Assembly: GCA_905215275.1 (NCBI GenBank)
Contig: CAJMPE010000044.1
Location: forward strand, 1-12,352
From: an uncultured bacterium
GTDB taxonomy: Bacteria > Actinomycetota > Coriobacteriia > Coriobacteriales > Coriobacteriaceae
DNA: 12,352 bases
Reading direction: 5' to 3'
Positions 1 through 7,104 of this stretch are shown here, piece by piece. A program made the translations under genes and the position numbers. The notes beneath the pieces are model-generated. The model had not been told where the DNA came from. It saw only the letters and a list, made by a program, of their open reading frames with translations, and searched no databases. The stretch's first letter is position 1, and each line of letters starts with the position of its first letter.

Positions 1-144
1 CGCGCACGCCAACTTCGTCATCGTGCGGGAAAAAGAGCATGGCAACGCCGTAGTCGCCTTCCCCTGGCAAAAGCTGGCCTTCCTTCTGCGCTTCCTTGCG
101 AAAGAAGCGGTGCGGAATCTGGAAGAGCACGCCCGCGCCGTCGC
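1..144 (-). CDS. gltB: Internal fragment of glutamate synthase large subunit (GltB), truncated at both ends
   Basis: Read on the minus strand from about 144 down to the window edge, one frame gives DGAGVLFQIPHRFFRKEAQ, then a few residues, then DYGVAMLFFPHDDEV. This matches the class II glutamine amidotransferase domain of GltB; the E. coli protein as I recall it has DGCGLLLQKPDRFF and NYAVGMLFL at the same spacing. The domain releases ammonia from glutamine for glutamate synthesis. The family's first ~50-60 residues, including the N-terminal catalytic Cys, are missing: upstream of 144 the sequence turns into the phosphatase gene on the other strand, and no start or ribosome site is present. 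The normal Gly of GDGAG is replaced by Cys (minus TGC, plus 143-145), which suggests that gltB homology stops there. The 3' side continues past base 1. The family is fairly certain; whether this is a relic or an assembly artefact is open. Confidence 0.7.
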
Positions 145-1574
145 ACTTTGCGACGCCCGAGCCGACGGCTGTCGAGCCGCAGCAGGACGGCGATCCCGCC
201 GACCGCGTAACCGAAGATCTCAACCTTCCGGACGTCTCCGATGCCGAGTCGGGCAACGATGCCGACACCGTCTCCCCCGGCGACACCGCCGAGATCGATG
301 TCGCCGCCGTGGAGGCAAAGCTCAAAGATCCCGGCTCGACCATGAGCTTTGAGCCGCTGACCGACGAGCGCATCGAGACCGACTCGACCTACGACGCCGG
401 CACCACCACGCAGCTTATGTGGGGCGCCCGCTCCGACGTCGGATGCGTACGCCCGCACAATGAGGACTCCTATCTGGTGCAGTCGCCGCTCTTTTGCGTG
501 TGCGACGGCATGGGAGGACACGCCGCCGGCGAGGTGGCATCCTCCATCGCCGTCGAGACCATCGCCAAGACGGCGCCGCAGTCCGCCGACGCCGCGCGCC
601 TGGCCGCAGCCGTTGAGGCCGCCAACGCCGCCGTGATCGAGGCCGCCCTCAACGGCCTGGGCAAACCCGGCATGGGGTGCACGGCCACCTGTGCCTACAT
701 CGAAAACGACACGCTCGCCATCGCCCACGTGGGCGACTCGCGCGCCTACCTGCTCCACGAGGGTACGCTCATCCGCGTGACCCGCGACCACTCCTACGTG
801 GAGGAGCTCGTGGATGCCGGCGAGATTACGGCCGACGAGGCCCGCGTCCACCCCAAACGCTCGGTCATCACCCGCGCGCTGGGCTCGGATCCCGCCATGT
901 ATGCCGACCACTTTACCCTGCACATCGAGGAAGGCGACCGCCTGATTCTGTGCTCCGACGGTCTTTCGAGCATGATTCCCGATAGCGATATCGAGAACAT
1001 CGCCACGCAGTCTTCGAGCGCACAGATCTGTGTCGACAACTTGGTGGACGCGGCGCTCGCCGCCGGCGGCCACGACAACGTGACCGTGGTGGTCGTCGAT
1101 CTGGTCGACGACGGCGTCATGCGCGAGGCAAAACGCGTCCGACGCCGCAATGTCACCATCGCCTCCATCTTGGCCCTTGTCTTTGTGCTGGTAGCAGGCA
1201 TCTGGGCATACACGGGCGTCACCGGCTCCTATTACTTGGGAACCTACCACGGCAATGTCGCCGTCTGGCGCGGCCTACCCGGCAAGACGCTCGGGGTCGA
1301 GCTCCACTGGCTCGAGAGCGAAACCAGCATCAAGCTGTCCGACCTGCCCGAAGACACGCAAAACCGCCTGAAGGCAGGCATTCCACAAACGAGCGTCGAC
1401 GATGCGCAGGACACCATTTCCAAGTACCGCCATCAGATTGACGAGGAGCAGACCCGTCAGGTGATTGACGCGCAAACGATTCGCGACAACACCGATCAGG
1501 AATCCACATCCGAGTCAGATTCCGAGAAAACCGCCGAACAGTCAGCCGAGGCCGAAGCCTCCGATAAGAATTAG
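96..1574 (+). CDS. pstP: PP2C-family protein Ser/Thr phosphatase with one membrane helix (PstP/Stp-like); 5' end uncertain
   Basis: Metal-dependent phosphatase that removes phosphate from Ser/Thr-phosphorylated proteins, probably reversing the PASTA kinase encoded downstream. Residue numbers count from the most upstream start (TTG 96). The PP2C signatures are in order: RPHNED (118-123), CDGMGGH (135-141), HVGDSRAY (211-218), CSDGLSSM (287-294) and GGHDNVTVVV (324-333), giving the metal-binding Asp residues 136, 288 and 327. A transmembrane helix follows at about 354-373, then an extracytoplasmic tail of about 120 residues ending in an acidic Ser/Glu-rich stretch. This layout is usual for actinobacterial PstP. 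The start is unclear: TTG 96 has no ribosome site and lies in DNA that reads as gltB on the other strand. Native-looking coding (Pro/Glu/Asp-rich linker) begins near 156, so the true N-terminus may be missing; ATG 342 is the alternative. The stop lies 16 nt before the next start, suggesting an operon. Confidence 0.9.
   Translation: MRKKRCGIWKSTPAPSHFATPEPTAVEPQQDGDPADRVTEDLNLPDVSDAESGNDADTVSPGDTAEIDVAAVEAKLKDPGSTMSFEPLTDERIETDSTYDAGTTTQLMWGARSDVGCVRPHNEDSYLVQSPLFCVCDGMGGHAAGEVASSIAVETIAKTAPQSADAARLAAAVEAANAAVIEAALNGLGKPGMGCTATCAYIENDTLAIAHVGDSRAYLLHEGTLIRVTRDHSYVEELVDAGEITADEARVHPKRSVITRALGSDPAMYADHFTLHIEEGDRLILCSDGLSSMIPDSDIENIATQSSSAQICVDNLVDAALAAGGHDNVTVVVVDLVDDGVMREAKRVRRRNVTIASILALVFVLVAGIWAYTGVTGSYYLGTYHGNVAVWRGLPGKTLGVELHWLESETSIKLSDLPEDTQNRLKAGIPQTSVDDAQDTISKYRHQIDEEQTRQVIDAQTIRDNTDQESTSESDSEKTAEQSAEAEASDKN
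139..155. repeat. 7-bp palindrome at the gltB / phosphatase junction
   Basis: CGTCGCA and TGCGACG flank the 3-nt loop CTT. GltB homology on the minus strand ends inside the left arm, and recognisable phosphatase linker coding on the plus strand starts right after the right arm. Short inverted repeats of this kind are typical break or template-switch points in rearrangements, in amplification chimeras and in assembly misjoins. Confidence 0.6.
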
Positions 1575-1582
1575 AAAGGGAG
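1575..1582 (+). promoter_or_regulatory. Ribosome binding site that sets the start of the SEDS-PBP gene
   Basis: AAAGGGAG begins right after the phosphatase stop codon and ends 8 nt before ATG 1591. The reading frame is open further upstream, to an ATT-like start region inside the phosphatase gene near 1465, but that extension is Pro/Arg-rich out-of-frame translation of the phosphatase tail. The ribosome site therefore favours ATG 1591. Confidence 0.8.
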
Positions 1583-1590
1583 TGCCGCTT

Positions 1591-4461
1591 ATGAGTCGCC
1601 GCAACACCGAACTGCTCTTGCTCATCGCCTCGGCGTTCCCCGTCATCCTGCTCTATGCGATGTACGTGCTCACCGCGGGTGCCACGGTTTCCTTTGAGAC
1701 GCTCGCCGTGCCGATCGGCCTGTTCGCCGCCTTCGCCGCGGCGCATATCGCCGTGCGCATCCTGGCGCCCGGCGCCGACCCCGCCATCCTGCCCATCGTC
1801 TTTGTGCTCTCGGGCATCGGCATCACATTCGTGACGCGCCTGGCCCCCGACCTCGCCATCTCGCAGCTCATCATCTTGTTTGTCTCGGTGGCGCTCATGG
1901 TGGGAACGCTCGCACTGGTTAAGAACCTCGACGTGGTCATGCGCTACAAGTACACCTTTGGCATTATCGGCATCATCCTGCTGATGCTGCCGATCTTTAT
2001 CGGCACCACGATCTCGGGCTCCAAGCTGTGGATTCGCATCGCGGGCTTCACCATCCAGCCTGGCGAGTTCGCCAAGGTCTTCATCGTCTTGTTCCTGGCA
2101 GGCTATCTGGCCGAGAACCGCGAGCTGCTCTCCATCTCCAACCGCAAGATCCTGGGCCTCAAGATTCCGCGCTTCCGCCTGCTGCTGCCGCTGTTTGCCG
2201 TGTGGGGCGTGTGCCTGCTCATCGTCGTCTTCGAACGCGACCTGGGCTCGGCCGTCCTGTTCTACACCATCTTTTTGCTGATGCTCTATGTTGCCACGGG
2301 ACGTTTTTCGTACGTCATCATCGGCCTTGCGCTGCTGGCCGTTGGAGCCGTGGGCGCCTACAAGTTCCTGTCGCACGTGCAGGTGCGCTTTCAGGTCTGG
2401 GTCGATCCGTTTAAGGACGCCCAGGGCCAGGGCTACCAGATCGTACAGTCACTTTACTCGCTGGCTGACGGTGGCCTGGTTGGCGTCGGCATCGGCAACG
2501 GCATGGCAAACAACATCCCCGTCGTCGAGTCCGACTTTATCTTCTCGGCCATCGGCGAGGAAATGGGGCTTTTTGGCGGCGGCGCCGTGCTCATCCTGTT
2601 TATGCTTTTTGCCGTGCGTGGCCTCACCACGGCCGCCCGCGCCAAGTCCGACCTTGCCGCCTTTAGCGCGACCGGCCTTACGGCGGCCATCAGCTTCCAG
2701 GCATTCTTAATCGTTGGCGGCGTAACCCGCCTGATCCCGCTGACTGGCGTCACCCTGCCCTTTATGAGCCAGGGCGGCTCCTCGCTGCTGGCGAGCTTTA
2801 TCATCGTCGCGCTACTGCTGCGCGCCGGCGACGAGGCAACCGGACGCGAAGCCGAGCTCACCGGCACCGGCACCATGGCCGCCATCACCGATGACCAGGT
2901 CGCATCCGCCGTCGCCCCGACCGGTACGCGTTTTGCCAGCGCACCTTCCTACAGCCACGGCAACCACTCCGCGGGCTCTCGCATGCGTCGTCGCCTGCTC
3001 GACACGCCAGAGTCCGGCGTGCTCGGCCGCGTGGCACTTGCCAACCGTCTGACTCGTGCCGTGTTTGCTTTCACGGCGCTGTTCGCCATCCTTATCGGCA
3101 ACCTCACCTATGTCCAGGTCATCAAGGCGAAGGACTATCAGGACATGCCGACCAACAACCACACCATCGCCCGCTCCAAGTACATCCAGCGTGGCTCCAT
3201 CATCACGTCCGACGGCGTGACGCTAGCCGAGTCGTTGCAGCAGGAGGACGGCACCTACGCCCGTTCCTACCCCAACGGCAACATGGCCGCGCACGTGGTG
3301 GGCTACGTGAGCCAGCAATACGGCACCGCCGGCATCGAGAGCGTCATGAACGATACGCTCACCGGCTCCAAGGATTACTCCAGCTGGAACAACGCCATCG
3401 CGTCGCTCGCGGGGCAGACCCAGCCGGGCAATACCGCCAAGCTCACCATCGACTCGCGCATCCAGACGGCTGCCGAGCAGGCGCTCAAGGGCTTTAAGGG
3501 CGCTGTGGTGGTCATGGATCCGCGCACCGGTGCGGTCCTTGCGTGCGCGAGCTCGCCCACCTACGACAACACCAACATCGATGCGCTGCTCCAGTCGGGC
3601 GGCGGCGAGGACGGCTCCATGTACGACCGCGCCATGGACGCGCTCTACACCCCGGGCTCGACCTTTAAGGTCGTCACACTCTCCGCGGCGCTCGAGACCG
3701 GCACCGCCAGCCTTACCAGCACGTACCAGGCGCCCGGCTCCATGGATATTGGCAACGCGCCGGTCACCAACGATGCCAACGAGAGCTACGGCACCATCAG
3801 CCTGCAGCAGGCCTTCGCCGTGTCGTCCAACGTCGTCTTTGGCCAGGTGGCAAACGAGGTCGGCGCCAGCTCGCTCGTCCAGTTTGCCAACGCCTTTGGC
3901 TACGGTCAAAAGCTCGGCCAGGATCTGACCACCGCGGCTTCCATCATGGCCGACCCGTCGCTTATGACCGAATGGGAGACCGCTTGGGCAGGCGCCGGAC
4001 AGCCCGTCGGCATGGACCACACGCCTGGCCCGCAGACCACCGTTATGCAGAATTGCGTGATCGCTGCGGCTATCGCCAACAGCGGCGTGGTCATGGACCC
4101 GTTCTTTGTGTCCCAGATACTCGCCCCGGACGGAACCGTGGTTAAGACCACGCAGTCCCGCTCGCTGGGCCAGGCTGTCAGCTCTGCCACGGCCGACCAG
4201 GTCAAGCAGGCCATGCTCGCCGTCGTCCAGTCCGGTACCGGCACCGATGCCCAGATTCCGGGCGTCAAGGTTGCCGGCAAGACCGGTTCGGCCGAGACCG
4301 GCGGCACCAACGTCAACTCTATGTTTGTTGGCTTTGCACCTTACGATTCACCCACGGTTGCCATCTCGGTGGCCCTGGAGGATTACGACAAACACGACGT
4401 CGAGGCGGCCAAGATCGCCGGCATCGTCCTGACCGCGGCGCTCGCCGCACAGGGAGCGTGA
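1591..4461 (+). CDS. SEDS glycosyltransferase (FtsW/RodA family) fused to a class B penicillin-binding protein
   Basis: A 956-residue bifunctional peptidoglycan synthase. Residues 1 to about 415 are a polytopic SEDS domain that polymerises lipid II: hydrophobic helices from the start, SGSKLWIRIAGFTIQPGEFAK, the WVDPF motif with the likely catalytic Asp272 followed by GQGYQIVQS, and the family hallmark SDFIFSAIGEEMG. A linker of about 70 residues leads to a second membrane helix (490-511). After it comes a class B PBP: RGSIITSDGVTLAES, then a transpeptidase with the catalytic Ser690 in PGSTFK (STFK, Lys693), SSN at 745-747 and KTG at 897-899. It would crosslink stem peptides outside the membrane. 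In other actinobacteria as I know them, rodA and pbpA are separate neighbours between pstP and pknA/pknB; here they form one uninterrupted frame. The start is set by the site at 1575-1582. No stop or frame change separates the halves. FtsW versus RodA identity is not resolvable by eye; gene context favours RodA/PbpA. Confidence 0.93.
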   Translation: MSRRNTELLLLIASAFPVILLYAMYVLTAGATVSFETLAVPIGLFAAFAAAHIAVRILAPGADPAILPIVFVLSGIGITFVTRLAPDLAISQLIILFVSVALMVGTLALVKNLDVVMRYKYTFGIIGIILLMLPIFIGTTISGSKLWIRIAGFTIQPGEFAKVFIVLFLAGYLAENRELLSISNRKILGLKIPRFRLLLPLFAVWGVCLLIVVFERDLGSAVLFYTIFLLMLYVATGRFSYVIIGLALLAVGAVGAYKFLSHVQVRFQVWVDPFKDAQGQGYQIVQSLYSLADGGLVGVGIGNGMANNIPVVESDFIFSAIGEEMGLFGGGAVLILFMLFAVRGLTTAARAKSDLAAFSATGLTAAISFQAFLIVGGVTRLIPLTGVTLPFMSQGGSSLLASFIIVALLLRAGDEATGREAELTGTGTMAAITDDQVASAVAPTGTRFASAPSYSHGNHSAGSRMRRRLLDTPESGVLGRVALANRLTRAVFAFTALFAILIGNLTYVQVIKAKDYQDMPTNNHTIARSKYIQRGSIITSDGVTLAESLQQEDGTYARSYPNGNMAAHVVGYVSQQYGTAGIESVMNDTLTGSKDYSSWNNAIASLAGQTQPGNTAKLTIDSRIQTAAEQALKGFKGAVVVMDPRTGAVLACASSPTYDNTNIDALLQSGGGEDGSMYDRAMDALYTPGSTFKVVTLSAALETGTASLTSTYQAPGSMDIGNAPVTNDANESYGTISLQQAFAVSSNVVFGQVANEVGASSLVQFANAFGYGQKLGQDLTTAASIMADPSLMTEWETAWAGAGQPVGMDHTPGPQTTVMQNCVIAAAIANSGVVMDPFFVSQILAPDGTVVKTTQSRSLGQAVSSATADQVKQAMLAVVQSGTGTDAQIPGVKVAGKTGSAETGGTNVNSMFVGFAPYDSPTVAISVALEDYDKHDVEAAKIAGIVLTAALAAQGA

Positions 4462-4583
4462 TGCCCGTGATCAAAGCGGATACTTGGGACGCGCCGCGGC
4501 CGATGAGCTAGCGACAACGCGCCACACGGCCCCAGCGGCCATACATTTGGTACTACACACATCGTTGAGCGAATAGTTATGTT

Positions 4584-4588
4584 AGGAG
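4584..4588 (+). promoter_or_regulatory. Ribosome binding site that sets the start of pknB
   Basis: AGGAG ends 5 nt before ATG 4594. An in-frame ATG at 4579 would place this Shine-Dalgarno inside the coding region, so 4594 is the better start and gives the usual short N-terminus before the kinase glycine loop. Confidence 0.8.
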
Positions 4589-4593
4589 CAGGA

Positions 4594-6531
4594 ATGGAAC
4601 AGAGGGTCCTCGGGGGAAGATACCTCCTCAAGGATAAGGTGGGAACGGGCGGTATGGCGACCGTCTTCCGTGCACAGGATCAGGTCCTCGACCGCACGGT
4701 TGCCGTCAAGATCATGCTGCCGCAGTATGCTGGCGACGCAACCTTCGCCGCACGCTTTAAGCAGGAGGCCCAGGCAGCAGCCGGTCTCTCCTCCCCCTAT
4801 ATCGTGGGCGTCTACGATTGGGGCAAGGACGGCGACACCTATTACATCGTCATGGAGTACCTGCGCGGCACCGACCTTAAGAGCGGCATCAAGAGCCACG
4901 GCGCCCTCGACCCCAAGAAGGTCGCCCAGATCGGCTCGCAGATCAGCTCCGCGCTTTCGGTCGCCCACAAGCACGAGATCATCCACCGCGACATTAAGCC
5001 GCAAAACATCATGGTGCTGCCCGACGGCAACATCAAGGTGATGGACTTTGGCATCGCACGCGCCAAGAACAGCCACCTCACGCAGGATAACAACGTGCTG
5101 GGCACCGCCCACTATGTAAGCCCCGAGCAGACCCGCGGCCAGGACCTCGGCCCCACCTCGGATATCTACTCGCTGGGTGTCGTCATGTACGAGTGTGCCA
5201 CCGGCCGCGTACCCTTTGACGGCGACGACGCCATCTCGGTCGCGCTCAAGCAGGTCAATGAGCTCCCCATCCCTCCGAGCCAGATCAACTCCGGCGTCGA
5301 TGCCGACCTGGAGCGCATTATCCTCAAGTGCATGGAGAAGGACCCGGCAAACCGCTTCCAGACGGCCGACGAGCTGCGCCAGGTACTCAACAGCTACCTG
5401 TCCGGCCGTGCCGTCAATGTCTCGGAGCCCACGCGCATCATCGGTGCCGCCGGCGACCTGGGTGCCACCAAGACCCGCGAGCTTTCCGACTCAACGCGCG
5501 CTATGGTTCGTCCCGTCTCGGGCGTGAGCGGTCAGAATACCGCCCGTAGCGCTGTCTCGGGCTCCACGGGCTCCTACGAGGTCGAGAAGCCTAAGTCCAA
5601 CAAGAACAAGATCATCGCCGCCGTGATTGCCGCCGTCGCCGTGATTGGCGTGGTGGTGGCCTTTGCCACGGGCATGTTCAGTGGCGAACAGGTCACGGTG
5701 CCCGACGTGCTGGGCAAGGACCAGGAGACCGCTATTGAGCTGATCAAGGAAGCCGGCCTTGAGGTTGGCACCGTCGACCAAAGCTACAACGACGATGTCG
5801 ACGAGGGAAAGGTCGCCGAGCAGACCCCCAACGGCAACACCAAGAAGGCCAAGGGCACGAGGGTGAACCTGGTAATCTCCAAGGGCCCTAAGCCCTCCGA
5901 GAAGGTTGAGGTTCCGCAGCTCCTCGGCCTGACCAAGGACCAGGCCGAGGCCGCACTGGCAAGCGTGGGCCTGAAGGGCAGCGCTTCGGAGGAAGCCAAT
6001 GAGGCCGAAGAGGGCCAGGTCTTTGAGCAGAGCACTGCTGCCGGCAAGGAGGTCGAGAAGGGCACGACCATCTCGTACAAGGTCTCTGGCGGCCCGGACA
6101 CCACCTCGGTGCCCGATCTGACCGACATGACCGAGGCCCAGGCACGCAACGCTCTCGACATGGCCGGCTTTGGCGTCGACGTGAGCTACCAGGAAAACGA
6201 CTCGGTTACCGAGGGCACCGTAATTAGCTGGAACCCTAGCGGCAAGCAGAAGCCCGGTGCCACGATCACCGTCGTCATCGCCAAGAAGTCCGGCAAGGCC
6301 AGCATCCCGGGCAACCTGTACGGCAAGAGCATCTCCGCCGCCGTCACCGCGCTCAACAACGCCGGTTTCTATAACATCGCATTCTGCGATCAGAACGGCA
6401 ACCCCGTGAGTGGCAACGAGAATGCCACCGTTACGGGCGTCTCCCCCACCGGCAAGCAGTCCACCGACAGCACGATCACGCTGACGGTTTCCATCTCCGG
6501 TTCCAGCGACAACTCCGAGTCCAGCAACTAA
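4594..6531 (+). CDS. pknB: PASTA-domain Ser/Thr protein kinase (PknB-like)
   Basis: A 645-residue transmembrane Hanks-type kinase. The kinase domain (about 9-275) has the glycine loop VGTGGMATVF (16-25), ATP-binding Lys39 in VAVK, catalytic loop HRDIKPQN (131-138) with Asp133, DFG at 151-153, and an activation segment ending GTAHYVSPEQ. A juxtamembrane region rich in Ser/Thr follows, then a membrane helix at about 340-362. Outside are four PASTA repeats, roughly 367-432, 437-501, 504-566 and 569-637, starting with VPDVLG, VPQLLG, VPDLTD and IPGNLYG. The family binds muropeptides or lipid II through PASTA domains and phosphorylates cell division and wall synthesis proteins; the SEDS-PBP fusion and the phosphatase upstream are natural partners. 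It begins 132 nt after the fusion gene, with no convincing promoter in the gap, so it may be cotranscribed. No second kinase (pknA) is present in the window. The fourth repeat is the most divergent and carries a Cys. Confidence 0.95.
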   Translation: MEQRVLGGRYLLKDKVGTGGMATVFRAQDQVLDRTVAVKIMLPQYAGDATFAARFKQEAQAAAGLSSPYIVGVYDWGKDGDTYYIVMEYLRGTDLKSGIKSHGALDPKKVAQIGSQISSALSVAHKHEIIHRDIKPQNIMVLPDGNIKVMDFGIARAKNSHLTQDNNVLGTAHYVSPEQTRGQDLGPTSDIYSLGVVMYECATGRVPFDGDDAISVALKQVNELPIPPSQINSGVDADLERIILKCMEKDPANRFQTADELRQVLNSYLSGRAVNVSEPTRIIGAAGDLGATKTRELSDSTRAMVRPVSGVSGQNTARSAVSGSTGSYEVEKPKSNKNKIIAAVIAAVAVIGVVVAFATGMFSGEQVTVPDVLGKDQETAIELIKEAGLEVGTVDQSYNDDVDEGKVAEQTPNGNTKKAKGTRVNLVISKGPKPSEKVEVPQLLGLTKDQAEAALASVGLKGSASEEANEAEEGQVFEQSTAAGKEVEKGTTISYKVSGGPDTTSVPDLTDMTEAQARNALDMAGFGVDVSYQENDSVTEGTVISWNPSGKQKPGATITVVIAKKSGKASIPGNLYGKSISAAVTALNNAGFYNIAFCDQNGNPVSGNENATVTGVSPTGKQSTDSTITLTVSISGSSDNSESSN

Positions 6532-6584
6532 CGTCGATCGCTTGTTGCTCCGAGCGGTTTAGACCGCAAACACATTCGCTCAGA

Positions 6585-6619
6585 AGCGCCCGCTTGCTCC
6601 CCCAGCACGCGGGCGCTTT
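6585..6619 (+). terminator. Probable terminator of the pstP / SEDS-PBP / pknB cluster
   Basis: AGCGCCCGC (6585-6593) pairs with GCGGGCGCT (6609-6617) across a 15-nt loop, a perfect 9-bp GC-rich stem about 50 nt after the pknB stop. Only three Ts follow, so termination may be partial. Two smaller hairpins lie nearby: GCGGT/ACCGC at 6554-6567 and TGTCT/AGACA at 6623-6636. Confidence 0.65.
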
Positions 6620-6660
6620 GCGTGTCTCAGTAGACATCTGGTGATTTGATTTGGAAAATG

Positions 6661-6690
6661 TGGACGGACCCGCAGCCGGACGGGTAGAAT
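6661..6690 (+). promoter_or_regulatory. Candidate promoter of the small RNA
   Basis: TGGACG (6661-6666, 4 of 6 to TTGACA) and TAGAAT (6685-6690, 5 of 6 to TATAAT) are separated by 18 nt. The predicted start, about 6697, falls exactly at the foot of the RNA's outer stem. The spacer holds an inverted repeat ACCCG/CGGGT (6668-6672, 6681-6685) that could be an operator. Inferred from sequence only. Confidence 0.5.
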
Positions 6691-6696
6691 GTTTCT

Positions 6697-6790
6697 AGAA
6701 AACGACGCATCCCGCGTAAGTGTTAAGGAGCGCGGGCGGCCTAGTTTTCTAACGTGTTAAACGGCCGGGCTGCAACCCCGGCCGTTTTTA
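6697..6790 (+). ncRNA. Candidate small structured RNA, about 95 nt
   Basis: No convincing open frame occupies this stretch. It folds as nested stems: TAGAAAAC (6696-6703) with GTTTTCTA (6744-6751); a symmetrical 7+7 nt internal loop; CCCGCG (6711-6716) with CGCGGG (6731-6736); and a 14-nt apical loop holding GTTAAGGA (6722-6729). A strong terminator hairpin ends it. A promoter-like sequence lies immediately upstream. The apical loop contains AAGGAG, but no start codon follows at a usable distance, so it is probably not a ribosome site. The same 8 nt GTTAAGGA occur on this strand at 6920-6927, inside the convergent small gene, so the loop could pair with that mRNA near its start codon. I do not recognise a known RNA family; comparison with the Rfam Collinsella-1 model would be sensible. 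Confidence 0.5.
6759..6790. terminator. Strong bidirectional terminator shared by the small RNA and the convergent peptide gene
   Basis: AAACGGCCGGG (6759-6769) pairs perfectly with CCCGGCCGTTT (6777-6787) over a 7-nt loop, an 11-bp stem. The plus side continues as a T-rich tail, best suited to end the small RNA. On the minus side the stem starts directly after the peptide gene's stop codon (6788-6790), and its A/T ends provide a short run of Ts. Confidence 0.88.
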
Positions 6791-6937
6791 TTTGCGCTTG
6801 CGGCGCAAATGCCGAGAACCGTCCGCACCGCGCGTGCGCCTACGGACCTTAAACCGAACCTCATACGAGTCAAGAAACGCGATGACGAACGTGCCCACCG
6901 CCGCGAGGGCGGCGAGCGCGTTAAGGAATTTCAGCAT
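6788..6937 (-). CDS. Small single-helix membrane peptide, holin-like-toxin-like; function unknown
   Basis: A 49-residue peptide. It starts at ATG 6937, preceded by a near-perfect ribosome site (GGAGG on the minus strand, plus CCTCC at 6945-6949, 7 nt spacing). An in-frame open region extends upstream, but that part reads like noncoding DNA. Residues 4-22 form one hydrophobic helix with core LAALAAVGTFVIAFLDSY, followed by a strongly basic tail with RRRTR and ending LRRKRK. I do not recognise a named family with certainty. The GTFVIAFL core and short helix-plus-charged-tail layout resemble holin-like toxins of type I toxin-antitoxin systems (TxpA/Hol_Tox type), though the basic tail is longer than usual. 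It converges on the candidate small RNA and shares its terminator. A plain small membrane protein of the housekeeping genome is the alternative. That it is a real gene is likely; that it is a toxin is a hypothesis. Confidence 0.68.
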   Translation of the reverse strand: MLKFLNALAALAAVGTFVIAFLDSYEVRFKVRRRTRGADGSRHLRRKRK

Positions 6938-6993
6938 TTGGGGACCTCCGATCGAGTCGTCGGCCGCCCGCGCACGGGATGCGTCGCAAGGGT

Positions 6994-7077
6994 ATTTTAC
7001 TGCGAGCACTCGCACTTACAGCTGGTAAACGCAATATTTGCAAACATTTGTTCGCTAATCATACACTCGATCATACA
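6994..7077 (-). promoter_or_regulatory. Candidate promoter/operator region of the small membrane peptide gene
   Basis: On the minus strand a -10-like TAAAAT (plus 6994-6999) lies about 50 nt upstream of the start codon, but no good -35 is visible at the right distance. Next to it is the palindrome TGCGAG-CA-CTCGCA (7001-7014). Further upstream in AT-rich DNA is an exact 8-nt direct repeat, ATCATACA, at 7058-7065 and 7070-7077 (12-nt period, about one helical turn), itself bracketed by TCGCT (7052-7056) and AGCGA (7078-7082). These could be regulator binding sites. No gene is seen between 6938 and 7109. Confidence 0.35.
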
Positions 7078-7104
7078 AGCGATGGAGGCTGGCTGCGTTA
7101 TCCA

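Noticed and set aside
18..1250. Long minus-strand open frame opposite the phosphatase gene
   Set aside because: It is the GC-biased mirror of the phosphatase: low-complexity Gly/His/Arg/Val composition, no motif. The true gltB piece is in a different minus frame at 1-144.
1330..2376. Minus-strand open frame of about 350 codons opposite the SEDS domain
   Set aside because: Composition rich in Asp/Gln/His/Arg with no domain, fully antisense to a strongly supported gene.
4461..4511. 16-codon open frame overlapping the fusion gene's stop (TGATG)
   Set aside because: No ribosome site, no conserved look, and it ends in the gap before pknB. The overlap alone is not enough to call a gene.
6754..6860. 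Open frame from GTG 6754 downstream of the AAGGAG in the small-RNA loop
   Set aside because: The ribosome site is about 23 nt from the start codon and buried in structure, and the frame runs straight through the strong terminator hairpin.
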